The translations under genes and the position numbers were made by a program. A stretch of DNA of 64,000 nucleotides from Mycobacteriales bacterium (GTDB lineage: Bacteria; Actinomycetota; Actinomycetes; Mycobacteriales; QHCE01): positions 1 to 64,000 of the forward strand of contig JABFVL010000025.1 of assembly GCA_013362805.1 (NCBI GenBank), in the 5' to 3' direction. Positions 1-8,754 of this stretch are shown here, piece by piece (the first letter of the stretch is position 1; each line of letters opens with the position of its first letter). The notes beneath the pieces were generated by a model. That model was given only the letters and a program-made list of their open reading frames with translations. It made no database searches and was not told where the DNA came from.

Positions 1-977
1 AAAGTCAGGGTAACTAGCACACTGAACAAGGGACTCAGCACACTTCCCGCGCCAAGAGTTTTCAAAAATGGCACTGGCAGCAGCACCAACACGAGCAAAC
101 CGGCGGCAACCGCAGCCCCGGAGAAAATAACCGAACGACCGGCCGTAGCCATGGCTTTATGGGTGGCGGCGATTTTATCCAGACCGTTGCCTCGTTCTTC
201 TCGCCAACGCGTCACCAACAGCAGTGAATAGTCAATCGCGACGCCCAATCCAATCAGTGAGACCACGTATTGCACGATCTCGCTCATATCAAGAACATGC
301 GCCACTCCGTAGATCGCCAAAAACGTCGTCAGAATTGACACGGCTGCGACGAGCAGCGGAACAAGCGCCATGAAAGAACCGAAGACAAACAACAGAATGA
401 TTAATGCTCCGCCGGCACCGATGAGGGTTTCCATCAATGCCCCTGACGAGCTTTCCTCAGCTTGCTCATCGGCAGTCGCGAGCTCGTTAAGCCCGGTAAC
501 GGTCAAGGTGGCGTTTGCTGGCAAGCGTGACTGGATTGAAGCTACCGCCGTGTCGCTGACTTTGTCGCGTTCGGCGGCGTCATAGATAGGTGGCATCGCT
601 ACCACAGCGAACATGGATTTTCCGTCATCGGTGATGAATGCTGGATCTTGGGTATGTGGATATGAGATCCCACGGAGACCCTGTTGATTCAGTTCGTCAA
701 GCACCCCGCCGAACGCCGCAACGAGCTCTTTGTCATCAGTGATTTTCCCATCCGACACCGAGACAACTGGGATGATCGGATTAGCTTCTCCTCCATTGTG
801 ATACTTCTCGATAATCGCGCGATTCGCGTTATAGCCTTCTTGCCCGGGAATTTTGAATTCATTACTGAATTTGTCGCCGAGTTTGCCGGCGGCCATCATC
901 CCGGCGACCATCGCCGCCACCCAAAACAGGGTGACCAACACTTTGTGTCGTAATACGAATGTAGATAGTCCGTTCAT
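1..977 (-). CDS. MMPL/RND-family membrane transporter, 3' end outside window
   Basis: Reading the minus strand from an ATG at 977 gives an open frame with no stop before the window edge, so only about the first 325 residues are present. It starts MNGLSTFVLRHKVLVTLFWV, an N-terminal membrane helix, followed by an extracytoplasmic domain of about 150 residues and then several hydrophobic helices. The stretch LIGLGVAIDYSLLLVTRWRE carries the G-x3-D-Y motif of MMPL/RND transporters in TM4. MMPL proteins export lipids, siderophores or drugs using the proton gradient; the substrate cannot be read here. A sensor kinase/response regulator pair lies directly upstream on the same strand (27 bp gap), so co-expression is plausible. 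The fragment lacks the second half of the fold. Confidence 0.88.
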   Translation of the reverse strand, partial: MNGLSTFVLRHKVLVTLFWVAAMVAGMMAAGKLGDKFSNEFKIPGQEGYNANRAIIEKYHNGGEANPIIPVVSVSDGKITDDKELVAAFGGVLDELNQQGLRGISYPHTQDPAFITDDGKSMFAVVAMPPIYDAAERDKVSDTAVASIQSRLPANATLTVTGLNELATADEQAEESSSGALMETLIGAGGALIILLFVFGSFMALVPLLVAAVSILTTFLAIYGVAHVLDMSEIVQYVVSLIGLGVAIDYSLLLVTRWREERGNGLDKIAATHKAMATAGRSVIFSGAAVAAGLLVLVLLPVPFLKTLGAGSVLSPLFSVLVTLT

Positions 978-1003
978 AAGGAAGATGAAACCGGCGGGAA
1001 CTT

Positions 1004-2500
1004 CTAGCTCCCTGAATCGTCGCTGATAATTTCCTGAGACCTCAAAACTATTGGTAGCTCAACCCAGAAGGCAGCTCCCGCACCCGTTGTTGAGTCGACG
1101 CCTACCGCGCCGCCATGCGCATGCACAATGGCGGCCACAATGGACAGCCCAAGTCCTGAGCCGCCGCTGGCTCGAGTTCGTGACTTATCTGCCCGCCAAA
1201 AACGCTCAAACACCTGCGCTCGCTGATCCGCGGTCAAACCTGGGCCAGCATCGACAAACTCAATTCGGACACATTGCTCGACTACTTTTACGCGCACTTC
1301 GGCTGGCGTCCCCGCTGGCGTGTGCCGGCGAATGTTCGCTAGAAAGTTGGCGAACACCTGACGTAGCCGATATTCATCCGCCGAAACTACGACCACCTCG
1401 GGAGCCTGAAACGCGAAACTTCGATCCGGTTCCACGGCCTGGGCATCCGCCAAGGAGTCGGTAAGCAGTTCGACCACGTTCACGGGCCGCTTAGCCAGAT
1501 CACGATTTTCATCTAGCCGCGCGAGCAGCAAAAGTTCTTCGACGAGTTCGGTCATGCGCGCTGATTCTGATTCGATGCGACGCATCGCCGTGGCCAAATC
1601 TTCGGGATTATCAGCGGCACCCCGACGAAACATTTCGGCATAACCTCGAATCGAGGTCAATGGGGTTCGCAGTTCGTGAGAAGCGTCAGCGATGAAACTG
1701 CGCAGCTTCACCTCAGATGCTTTTTGGTGAGCGAACGCGGTTTCCAGTTGCTTCAACATGGCGTTCAGTGAATGCCCAAGCCGACCCACTTCTGTACGAG
1801 TGTTGTCCGGTGTCACCCGATGAGTAAGGTCACCACTACCAATAGCCTGCGCCGTGATGCCCATGTTCACTAATGGACGCAAACCTTGTCGGACCAATAA
1901 CCAACCCAGCAGTGAGGCGAGCGCGACAATGGCCGAGCCGCTGATGATGGCGTTACGTCGCAGTTCATCAAGCGTCTCCCAATCATCGTGCACATATTGG
2001 CCCACAATGAGATATCCCCGGCCATCAGCGAGTTCTGAGGCGCGCATCCGCCATGTGTATTCGCCGATCTGCGCTACTTCGCCATTGACGTCGGCGTAAA
2101 AATACCGAACTTTGTCAGCGCCCACATTGAGGTGTTCACCCACTTTCGGCGCTTGCTCACGAGTGCTGAGTTGTTCTAGAACATTGCCTTCTCGATCGCG
2201 GGTTTGCAGAAAGCCGGTGTAAACACCGCCTTCGGCTAGCCGCTGATCGTACTTGTCATCTTCGCTGTCCTGACCCGCAAATCGCGGAATTTCGCCTGCT
2301 GGAAGCGTTTCCACGTATTCTTCGGTGTTCTCACCAACAGCCGCCAGTTGTCGATCAACGCGGTTTTTCGTGTGTTCCCGCATCGCCGTATATTCACAAA
2401 CGGCCTGGGCGATGAGGCCGCCGACAAGCAATAGAAGCATGGCGAGCACCAGCCGCACCCGGAGCGACCAGTGGGAGGGGCGGTGGAAAAACTGTTTCAT
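1004..2500 (-). CDS. sensor histidine kinase (HAMP-HisKA-HATPase)
   Basis: A 498-residue membrane sensor kinase. TM1 is at about residues 15-36 and TM2 at about 184-204, enclosing an extracytoplasmic sensor domain of about 150 residues. A HAMP segment follows (about 204-255), then the H-box ADASHELRTPL with phospho-accepting His at about 275. The ATPase domain shows an N-box (NFLANIRRHTP), a DAGPG G1 box and the GSGLGLSI G2 box. It should autophosphorylate and pass the phosphate to the response regulator encoded upstream. The start ATG overlaps the regulator's stop by 4 bp (ATGA), indicating translational coupling. The sensed signal is unknown; the adjacent MMPL exporter suggests an envelope-stress or drug-related output, which is inference. 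Confidence 0.95.
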   Translation of the reverse strand: MKQFFHRPSHWSLRVRLVLAMLLLLVGGLIAQAVCEYTAMREHTKNRVDRQLAAVGENTEEYVETLPAGEIPRFAGQDSEDDKYDQRLAEGGVYTGFLQTRDREGNVLEQLSTREQAPKVGEHLNVGADKVRYFYADVNGEVAQIGEYTWRMRASELADGRGYLIVGQYVHDDWETLDELRRNAIISGSAIVALASLLGWLLVRQGLRPLVNMGITAQAIGSGDLTHRVTPDNTRTEVGRLGHSLNAMLKQLETAFAHQKASEVKLRSFIADASHELRTPLTSIRGYAEMFRRGAADNPEDLATAMRRIESESARMTELVEELLLLARLDENRDLAKRPVNVVELLTDSLADAQAVEPDRSFAFQAPEVVVVSADEYRLRQVFANFLANIRRHTPAGTPAEVRVKVVEQCVRIEFVDAGPGLTADQRAQVFERFWRADKSRTRASGGSGLGLSIVAAIVHAHGGAVGVDSTTGAGAAFWVELPIVLRSQEIISDDSGS

Positions 2501-3186
2501 TGAGCGCCTCTGGGTAAGCGCATGCTGTAGCCAACGCCACGCACGGTGTGGATTAACGGCGGGTCAAAGCAGTCAACTTTTTTGCGCAAGTAGCTGATGT
2601 ATGCCTCAACGACATTGTCGTTGCCGCCAAAATCGTATTGCCAGACGTGACCCAATATTTGAGCTTTGGACAGCACTCGTCCCGCGTTGTGCACAAGATA
2701 GCGGAGCACGTTGAACTCGGTCGGCGTCAATTCGATGAGCGTTCCAGCCCGGTGTACTTCATGACGATCTTCATCAATCACCAGGTCCGCGAAGCCGAGC
2801 GTGGCGTTCTCGTCCTTTGTGGTGCGGCGCAGCACAGCTCTGATGCGCGCGACTAATTCTTCGATCGAGAACGGCTTGGGAAGGTAGTCATCTCCGCCAA
2901 CAGTCAGGCCGGCGAGCCGGTCTTCGAGTGCATCCCGTGCGGTGAGAAAAATTATGGGAGTTTCACTGGAGGCTCGCAGTTGACGGCATACGTGCAGCCC
3001 ATCGACATCAGGCAACATCACATCGAGCACGATGAGTGCGAGAGGCCGCGCTTGAGCGGCGGCGAGAGCCGCCCGCCCAGTGTGTGCTGTTACCACCGCA
3101 AAACCCTCATAGCGCAGGGCCATGCCAACGAGTTCGGTGATCGCCGGTTCGTCATCGACTACTAATACGGTGGGTTTGCTGCTCAT
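2497..3186 (-). CDS. OmpR/PhoB-family response regulator
   Basis: A 229-residue two-domain transcription factor. The receiver domain (about 1-120) has the acidic pocket VVDDEP, the phosphoacceptor Asp55 in LDVMLPD, the conserved Thr in FLTARD and Lys in LPKPF. The C-terminal winged helix (about 130-225) has the family hallmarks LTPTEFNVLRYL and NVVEAYISYLRKKVD. It is first in a kinase-coupled operon on the minus strand and overlaps the kinase gene by 4 bp. The domain order and length are standard for the family. Its likely targets are its own operon and the downstream MMPL transporter, inferred only from position. Confidence 0.96.
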   Translation of the reverse strand: MSSKPTVLVVDDEPAITELVGMALRYEGFAVVTAHTGRAALAAAQARPLALIVLDVMLPDVDGLHVCRQLRASSETPIIFLTARDALEDRLAGLTVGGDDYLPKPFSIEELVARIRAVLRRTTKDENATLGFADLVIDEDRHEVHRAGTLIELTPTEFNVLRYLVHNAGRVLSKAQILGHVWQYDFGGNDNVVEAYISYLRKKVDCFDPPLIHTVRGVGYSMRLPRGAQ

Positions 3187-3251
3187 GCAGTTGATTGTGC
3201 ATGAGTGTCTTTCTTAGCGGGCTGAACAGAACCTGATATTTGGCTGACAGT

Positions 3252-3644
3252 TCAGTCCAGGGCGCGTATCGCCTCGATGATCGGTGTATCCGCGGGTAGC
3301 CACGCCACCGTGTCGAGCTCATCCACCGCGAGCCATCGCAACTGCAAATGTTCTAAGGCAGCGGCCTGACCAGCCGTTATATGTGCAAACCATACTTTGA
3401 GGAGAGCGTCTCCCCTGGGGAGAAGTACATCTGGGCCTACTCGGTCTCCTAGCTCGACAATGACGCCCAGCTCTTCCTTACATTCTCGAATGAGCGCGTC
3501 CGTTTCAGATTCGCCCGGCTCGACTTTTCCACCTGGGAATTCCCACCACCCCGCGATAGCGGGCGGTTCGGCCCGTTGCGCACACAAAATTCGACCTTCA
3601 TTGTCACGAATCGCCGCACCAACAATTACCAGAAGAGAGGACAT
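3252..3644 (-). CDS. NUDIX hydrolase, MutT-like
   Basis: A 130-residue single-domain NUDIX protein. The complete NUDIX box is present as GGKVEPGESETDALIRECKE followed by ELGV, matching G-x5-E-x7-REUxEExGU, which binds the metal and hydrolyses nucleoside-diphosphate-linked substrates. The short length and the N-terminal VVGAAIRDNEGRILCAQRA resemble MutT-type (8-oxo-dGTP) pyrophosphohydrolases rather than larger ADP-ribose hydrolases, but substrate cannot be assigned from the box alone. It sits 65 bp upstream of the response-regulator operon on the same strand. Confidence 0.88.
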   Translation of the reverse strand: MSSLLVIVGAAIRDNEGRILCAQRAEPPAIAGWWEFPGGKVEPGESETDALIRECKEELGVIVELGDRVGPDVLLPRGDALLKVWFAHITAGQAAALEHLQLRWLAVDELDTVAWLPADTPIIEAIRALD

Positions 3645-3890
3645 CCGTTTAGGGTGTCATAAACGTGTTCGCGTGATTGCCAGATGGGGTTTACAATTCC
3701 CAATCCTCGCGTAACTGGCGTGGCTGATGATGCCAATGTGATGGGTGTGAGCAGCATTTTTACCATTCAGGGGGTAAGTTTCGACCTCCGCCTGGTATGT
3801 GTCACAGTGAAGTAACCGGTAACCCCGGGATTACGGCAAGGTGGCAATTGGGGACACAATCCTTTTCGCCCGATTTATTGGGGAGATGCG

Positions 3891-4445
3891 ATGGCTTTTC
3901 AAGCTAACGGCGACCCAGCTGGGGTGGCCCGCGGCGTGGCGCGTGTGCCAAATGGGGAAAGAGACACTAGTAGCCGGCTCAGGAAAGCTGAGCAAAAAGC
4001 GGCGGAACAGCGCGCGAAAAAGCGTGAATTGATCTACACGCCCGGGTGGACCTGGGTAGAGGACGCGCATTGTTACTCATTTCAAACCCCGCTTCACGTC
4101 GCTGAGGTACGTCACCTAGCCAACCCCTACGTGCGCGGATTCGATGAAACCGCCGGCCCCTCTCCCCTTTTGGTTGACGAAGCCCCCGATGGCCAAGGCA
4201 GCATCATTTGGGCGGCACCTGACCACAATGACCAGGTCAGTGAAGATCTTCGCTGGAAGATGAACAGCGTGAGCCGCATCCTCAATACCGAAATTCATCG
4301 CCAGCAAGAGACAACCAATCCCGAAACGCCCACCGCAACTCCCGATCAGGAAACAGCACGGAAATACGGAGTGAACGTGGTCCCGATCCAGATGCGCACA
4401 AACACCCCCAGCACTCAAAGCACCAGATACGGCCTCACCACCTAA
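3891..4445 (+). CDS. hypothetical protein, 184 aa
   Basis: No family recognised. The ATG at 3891 has a good ribosome binding site (GGGGAG about 5 nt upstream). The protein has a basic, helix-prone N-terminus (residues about 25-45, with SSRLRKAEQKAAEQRAKK), a compact middle with many aromatic residues (PGWTWVEDAHCYSF) and a Thr/Pro/Gln-rich C-terminal tail. There is no signal peptide or membrane segment. The promoter region of about 245 bp between the divergent NUDIX gene and this gene contains no other gene. It is followed 143 bp later by another taxon-restricted gene on the same strand. Confidence 0.7.
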   Translation: MAFQANGDPAGVARGVARVPNGERDTSSRLRKAEQKAAEQRAKKRELIYTPGWTWVEDAHCYSFQTPLHVAEVRHLANPYVRGFDETAGPSPLLVDEAPDGQGSIIWAAPDHNDQVSEDLRWKMNSVSRILNTEIHRQQETTNPETPTATPDQETARKYGVNVVPIQMRTNTPSTQSTRYGLTT

Positions 4446-4588
4446 ATACCGCTCGCATATAGCCTGCGAATTACGGATATTCAGCCCAAAACCTCCAGGA
4501 ATGGCTTGGCACGGATTGGGGAGCACCCGAGATCGGGCACCACCTAACGTAGTAGCCGAAGCCGCGAAGGATCACTGGAGGAAGAACA

Positions 4589-5224
4589 ATGGACGAGTAC
4601 AACACCAACGTTGACGTCGACGGCGACGGCACTTTCGACGAAGTTGAATTTCACGAAAACGCCGATGGCAGCGTCACGATCACAGCCGACATGAACAACG
4701 ACGGCACCAGCGACTTCATCGCCCAAGATGTTGACCGTGACGGTCTCGTCGACGGAGCGGCCTACGACGAAAACAACGACGGCACGCTGGACACCGCATA
4801 CACCGATGTCGATGGCGATGGGTACCTCGATACCTCCTTCTCCATTGAAGAGCCCGTCGACCCAAGCACCGGCCTGGACTCTTCCGGCGGCGATAGCTAC
4901 TCCGGCTCTGGCGCCTCCGACACCAGCGGCGTGGAGCAGCCGCCCATCAGCGCGACCGACCCGTTCACCAATGCGCCTGAGAACCCCGCTGAGGTGCCTA
5001 CTGACACCTACAGCGACCCGGCCAGCGAGCCCGCTCCCGCGCCTGAGTCCACCGATGAAGCCGAACTGACCGACGAGGACAGCTATTCAGCGCCAGCGCC
5101 GGACGCGCCAGCTGAAGAACCTACTGAGGAGCCAGCTGATGGCGCCGCCGCCAGCGGCGAAGACGAGCTGAAGGACGACGCCGAAGCGCCAAGCTCCAGC
5201 AGCGGTTTCCCCGGCACCTTCTAA
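4589..5224 (+). CDS. acidic protein with DxDxDG calcium-loop-like repeats, 211 aa
   Basis: Residues 9-81 contain five clear copies of a D-x-[DN]-x-D-G-x-x-D loop starting at D9, D34, D47, D60 and D73, plus a degenerate copy at about residue 22, giving a period of 12-13 residues. Such loops bind Ca2+ in EF-hand-like, dockerin and thrombospondin type 3 repeats. Residues 85-211 are a very acidic, Pro/Ala/Ser-rich low-complexity tail. There is no signal peptide or transmembrane segment. The start is supported by GGAGG about 8 nt upstream. A strong terminator follows the stop. Function unknown; calcium binding is inference from the loop pattern. Confidence 0.8.
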   Translation: MDEYNTNVDVDGDGTFDEVEFHENADGSVTITADMNNDGTSDFIAQDVDRDGLVDGAAYDENNDGTLDTAYTDVDGDGYLDTSFSIEEPVDPSTGLDSSGGDSYSGSGASDTSGVEQPPISATDPFTNAPENPAEVPTDTYSDPASEPAPAPESTDEAELTDEDSYSAPAPDAPAEEPTEEPADGAAASGEDELKDDAEAPSSSSGFPGTF

Positions 5225-5233
5225 TTCCCGCGG

Positions 5234-5273
5234 ACTGGGATCCTCGGCACATCGTTGAGGATCCCAGTTTTTT
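5234..5273 (+). terminator. intrinsic terminator
   Basis: A perfect 12-bp inverted repeat (ACTGGGATCCTC at 5234-5245 and its complement at 5257-5268) with an 11-nt loop is followed by a T run (5268-5273). It lies just after the acidic repeat protein and ends that transcript. Confidence 0.92.
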
Positions 5274-5277
5274 GCTC

Positions 5278-5305
5278 TTGCATAAGCTCACGAAATAGCT
5301 AAGAT
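5278..5305 (+). promoter_or_regulatory. candidate sigma-A-type promoter for the ABC-F leader
   Basis: TTGCAT at 5278-5283 and TAAGAT at 5300-5305 are separated by 16 bp, close to -35/-10 consensus. They lie directly after the preceding terminator and about 200 bp upstream of the ABC-F start, implying a transcribed leader. Confidence 0.5.
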
Positions 5306-5351
5306 TCGTAACCGGCCCCATTGCCGTCTGTCAGGAGAGGCCATTGCGTAT

Positions 5352-5508
5352 CTGAGGTTGAAGACACCGCAGCGTTTTGGTGCTGCCCGGTGCCCCACCT
5401 CAGGTATGAGCCTCCCTTCTGTGCACATTAAATTTCGGGAAGTCCATTTACCGTTACCGCTCTGCGGTGTCTTCACATGTTGCTCATGCCCACCCGCAAC
5501 GTGAGGAG
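5352..5508 (+). promoter_or_regulatory. candidate attenuator/leader structure of the ABC-F gene
   Basis: The leader contains a 13-nt perfect long-range complement: GAAGACACCGCAG at 5360-5372 against CTGCGGTGTCTTC at 5462-5474. A second complement nested against it is CTGAGGT (5352-5358) with ACCTCAG (5397-5403). CCTCA of that second element could also pair with TGAGG in the ABC-F ribosome binding site (5502-5506). Short ORFs run through the same sequence, e.g. GTG 5390-5431 and ATG 5406-5504. Leader-peptide attenuation is established for several ABC-F resistance genes; that it operates here is inference. Confidence 0.5.
5406..5504 (+). CDS. candidate 32-residue Cys-rich leader peptide
   Basis: An ATG at 5406 opens a 32-codon frame ending with TGA at 5502-5504, nine bases before the ABC-F ATG and overlapping its ribosome binding site. 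The encoded peptide begins MSLPSVHIKFREVH and has a Cys cluster near its end (LCGVFTCCSC). No clear ribosome binding site precedes it; the same frame remains open upstream to an ATT at 5343 that follows AGGAG at about 5332-5336. Translation through the codons at 5462-5474 would disrupt the long-range stem. It is too short for certainty and may be a shadow of leader structure. A competing 13-codon ORF is GTG 5390-5431. Confidence 0.4.
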   Translation: MSLPSVHIKFREVHLPLPLCGVFTCCSCPPAT

Positions 5509-5513
5509 ACCAC

Positions 5514-7193
5514 ATGTCTTTTCCCATTACATCCATTGCCTGCAACGATCTGCATTTCAGCTGGCCAGACGGCAGCACCGTATTTTCTGGCTTGAACTTC
5601 GCGGTCGGCCCTGGCCGCAGCGGGCTCATCGGCGTTAACGGCTCCGGCAAATCAACCCTGCTACGGCTCATCGCACAAGCGGCGGGCACATCTCGTAGCG
5701 ACGCCTCGAACGACAACACGTCAGGCGGTGAGATCTCTGGCCAGGCTATGCCACACAGCGGGTCAATTCACATAACTGGCGAACTAGGTTATTTGCCGCA
5801 AGATCTCACCCTCAACACCACGTGGCGAGTGGACAAGGTGCTTGGCATCGCCGCTATTCGACGATCTTTGCACGCGGTCGAAGGCGGGGATGCCAGCGAG
5901 GAACACTTCTCAGTTATCGGCGACAACTGGGATGTTGAGGAGCGCGCGCGAGCGACTCTGGATCAGCTAGGGCTCGACGGCATCGATATAGATCGCGCGG
6001 TGGGAGAAATTTCTGGCGGCGAAACGATCCTGCTGCACTTGGCCGCGCTTCTCATTGAGCGCCCAGATATTTTGTTGCTGGACGAGCCCACCAACAACCT
6101 GGATCGGTACGCGCGAGAACGCCTATACGACGCGGTTGAAAAGTTTTCCGGAGCCATGGTGATCGTGAGCCATGACCGCGAGCTGCTCGAGCGAGTTGAT
6201 CAAATCGCTGAGCTACACGGAAACGAGGTGCAATGGTATGGCGGCAACTATTCGGATTATGAGGCCGCACTAGCTGGGCAACAAGAAGCGGCGGCGCGCA
6301 TGGTGCGAGTCGCCGAAGCGGATATGCGGCGCCAGAAAAGAGAACTCGCCGAAGCTCAGGTGAAATTGGCACGACGAGTGCGTTATGGCAAGAAAATGAT
6401 GGAGAACAAGCGCGAGCCCAAAATCATCATGCAAGAACGCAAGCGCCAGGCCCAGGTCTCGGCGGGAAAACACCGGAACATGCATGCCGAGAAATTGGCC
6501 GAAGCGAAGGAACGCCTCGATGATGCCGAAGCCGCGGTACGTGACGACAACGAAATTCGCATAGATCTACCCGCCACCTCCGTGCCCACTGGCCGACACG
6601 TGTTGGCCATGCGCGAGGTGTCCTTGCGGTTCGGAGCACATATCGCTCGGTTGGATGTTCAGGGCCCGGAACGCATCGCGCTGCTCGGGCGAAATGGCGC
6701 CGGAAAGTCCACTTTGCTACGCACGCTCACCGGCGAGTTGGCCACCATTGAAGGGGAACTAGAGTGCTATGTCCCGACTCGCTATCTGCCGCAACGGTTG
6801 GACGTGCTGCGAGATGACGTCAGCATTCTTGACAACGTAGCTCTTGCCGCACCGCAGGCAACCCGCACCAATATTCGATCGGCACTCGCACGATTTTTGT
6901 TTCGGGGCGATCGTGTGCACCAGGTCGCGGGAACCCTATCTGGAGGTGAACGCTTCCGAGCGAGTTTGGCGATGCTTTTGCTGGCCGAACCAGCCCCACA
7001 GCTTTTGCTTCTCGATGAGCCCACCAACAATCTGGATCTCGCGAGCATCCGGCAATTGACGTCCGCGTTGACCTCGTATCAAGGGGCGCTCATCGTGGTG
7101 AGCCATGATGTGAATTTCTTGCGAGGTTTGAATATCACCCGTTGGTTGGAACTCGATGGGGATCTTACTGAAATCGCAGAAGATGAGGTCTAA
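5514..7193 (+). CDS. ABC-F family ATPase (ribosome-protection type)
   Basis: A 559-residue soluble protein with two ABC ATPase domains and no membrane segments, the ABC-F architecture. Domain 1 has Walker A GVNGSGKST, signature SGGE and Walker B LLLDEPTNNLD; domain 2 repeats these as GRNGAGKST, LSGGE and LLLDEPTNNLD. Both carry the switch His in VSHD. Between them is a charged helical linker (about residues 250-340, rich in KREL/KLARR), the segment that in ABC-F proteins enters the ribosomal E site. Such proteins either regulate translation (EttA-like) or dislodge ribosome-targeting antibiotics. The structured leader and neighbouring MFS exporter favour the drug-protection role, which is inference. 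GGAG precedes the ATG. Confidence 0.92.
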   Translation: MSFPITSIACNDLHFSWPDGSTVFSGLNFAVGPGRSGLIGVNGSGKSTLLRLIAQAAGTSRSDASNDNTSGGEISGQAMPHSGSIHITGELGYLPQDLTLNTTWRVDKVLGIAAIRRSLHAVEGGDASEEHFSVIGDNWDVEERARATLDQLGLDGIDIDRAVGEISGGETILLHLAALLIERPDILLLDEPTNNLDRYARERLYDAVEKFSGAMVIVSHDRELLERVDQIAELHGNEVQWYGGNYSDYEAALAGQQEAAARMVRVAEADMRRQKRELAEAQVKLARRVRYGKKMMENKREPKIIMQERKRQAQVSAGKHRNMHAEKLAEAKERLDDAEAAVRDDNEIRIDLPATSVPTGRHVLAMREVSLRFGAHIARLDVQGPERIALLGRNGAGKSTLLRTLTGELATIEGELECYVPTRYLPQRLDVLRDDVSILDNVALAAPQATRTNIRSALARFLFRGDRVHQVAGTLSGGERFRASLAMLLLAEPAPQLLLLDEPTNNLDLASIRQLTSALTSYQGALIVVSHDVNFLRGLNITRWLELDGDLTEIAEDEV

Positions 7194-7200
7194 AGCGTTG

Positions 7201-7233
7201 TTGGGGGCCGGACCAATGTGGTCCGGCCCCCAA
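7201..7233. terminator. bidirectional hairpin between convergent genes
   Basis: A 14-bp perfect inverted repeat (TTGGGGGCCGGACC and complement) with a 5-nt loop sits between the ABC-F stop and the end of the convergent MFS gene. There is no strong T tract on either side, so termination may rely on the GC-rich stem. Confidence 0.8.
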
Positions 7234-7267
7234 CTAGCTCGCCGAAACCGCTGATTTCGCCACTGCC

Positions 7268-8713
7268 TTACCCGGCCAACACGACTTCCGGTTCTGGCAC
7301 CGCGCCACGGCGCCTGAGGCCAAACGCGGTGACTATCCCAGCGATGATCGCCGCGGCAAGCGGAACAATCAGCGCTGCCCGAAATCCGTCCAGGCCCGCT
7401 TGGGCGGAGGTGTCTTGGCCGATTACAGCGACGCTAATGGCGGTGACCGCCGAGAGCCCAAGCGCTGAACCCACTTGCCACGAGGTATAGAAAAGACCAC
7501 TAGCCAAGCCTTGCTCCTCTTCCGCGATTCCTTCAGTAGCCGCGATGGTGAGCGGGCCGTAGGCCAGGGCGAACGCGGTTCCCAAACCGACAACGGTGGG
7601 CAACATCGCCGCATAGGTCCAGTCCATGCCCACACGCAGGAAGAGCGCATATGAGCCAGCGGCCAGCACCATGCCGCCCAAAATGACCGCGCTGTTGCCA
7701 AAACGTTCGACGAGTTTGGGGGTGAGCGTCGGCGCCAAGATCGCGTCAAGAGCGGTGAGTAGCAGAGCCAAGCTTGTTTCCAGCGGCGACCATCCCCGCA
7801 GTTCTTGCAGGTAAAGCACCATCAGGAATTGGAAGCCGAAGAACGCGCCGCCGAAGAGCATCGCGGCGATGTTGGCACGCGCTAAGGCCGCCGAGCGCAA
7901 GATGCCGAGACGTACCAGCGGTGAAGTGGCACGCCGTTCAATTACTACGAAGACCGCGATGAGCACGAAGGCTGCGACGAACGCGGCGATGGTGAGTGCG
8001 AGGCCTTCACTGGGGTGCTCGAGCCGAACGACGCCATACACGAGGGCGACCAGGCCAGCGGTGATACTGAGCGCGCCGGCGATGTCGAATTTTTGTTTCT
8101 GTTTTTCAGCTGGGCTGTCTTTCGGGATGAGTTTTATCGCGGCTACCAGCAATATTGCCGCCAGGAAGACTGGGGCGAAAAAGACCCAGCGCCAGTGCAC
8201 GGCGCTCAGTAGGCCGCCGACAACAAGCCCAAGCGAGAAGCCGGCCGCGGCGGTTCCAGCGTAAATGAGCACGGCTTTGTTGCGTGGTTCGCCTTCGGGG
8301 ATGCTGGTGGTGATGATGGAGAGTCCGGCTGGTGCCATAAATGCCGCCGCTATGCCAGTTATGAACCGGGCGAGGATGAGCATCCAGCCCTCACTAGCCA
8401 GCCCGCCTAGCCCGGAGAAAGCTAGAAACACGACGAGCCAAAACAGGAACATGCGTCGTCTGCCTAGTAGGTCGGCGGCGCGGCCACCTAGCAGGATGAA
8501 GCCGGCGTATCCGAGGACGTATCCGCTCATGACCCAGCTGAGGGTGGCGGTGGACAGGCCAAGGTCTTCGCGGATTGCTGGCAGGGACACACTCATCATG
8601 GCGACGTCGATGCCCTCGATGAAGATGGCACCGCACAAAACAAGCAGCATGGCCCAGGCCCGTGCGCCCATTTTCGCGGGTTTTTGTAACTGTGGTGGTG
8701 CTTCGGTTTTCAC
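7268..8713 (-). CDS. MFS drug exporter, DHA2-like
   Basis: A polytopic membrane protein of 481 residues from the GTG at 8713, which is preceded by AAAGGAG with good spacing; an in-frame ATG further upstream (8743) lacks this. Motif A is visible as GGRAADLLGRRRMF in the first cytoplasmic loop, and the TM5 region shows ARFITGIAAAFMAPAGLS with a GLVVGGLLS-type motif C, typical of drug:H+ antiporters. The number of hydrophobic segments is consistent with a 14-helix DHA2 protein. It is divergent from an HxlR regulator across an 86-bp gap with a dyad, so HxlR control is likely. Substrate unknown. Confidence 0.92.
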   Translation of the reverse strand: MKTEAPPQLQKPAKMGARAWAMLLVLCGAIFIEGIDVAMMSVSLPAIREDLGLSTATLSWVMSGYVLGYAGFILLGGRAADLLGRRRMFLFWLVVFLAFSGLGGLASEGWMLILARFITGIAAAFMAPAGLSIITTSIPEGEPRNKAVLIYAGTAAAGFSLGLVVGGLLSAVHWRWVFFAPVFLAAILLVAAIKLIPKDSPAEKQKQKFDIAGALSITAGLVALVYGVVRLEHPSEGLALTIAAFVAAFVLIAVFVVIERRATSPLVRLGILRSAALARANIAAMLFGGAFFGFQFLMVLYLQELRGWSPLETSLALLLTALDAILAPTLTPKLVERFGNSAVILGGMVLAAGSYALFLRVGMDWTYAAMLPTVVGLGTAFALAYGPLTIAATEGIAEEEQGLASGLFYTSWQVGSALGLSAVTAISVAVIGQDTSAQAGLDGFRAALIVPLAAAIIAGIVTAFGLRRRGAVPEPEVVLAG

Positions 8714-8754
8714 GACGTCTCCTTTATGAAGCGAGGTTCCCAAACAGCCTGTCG

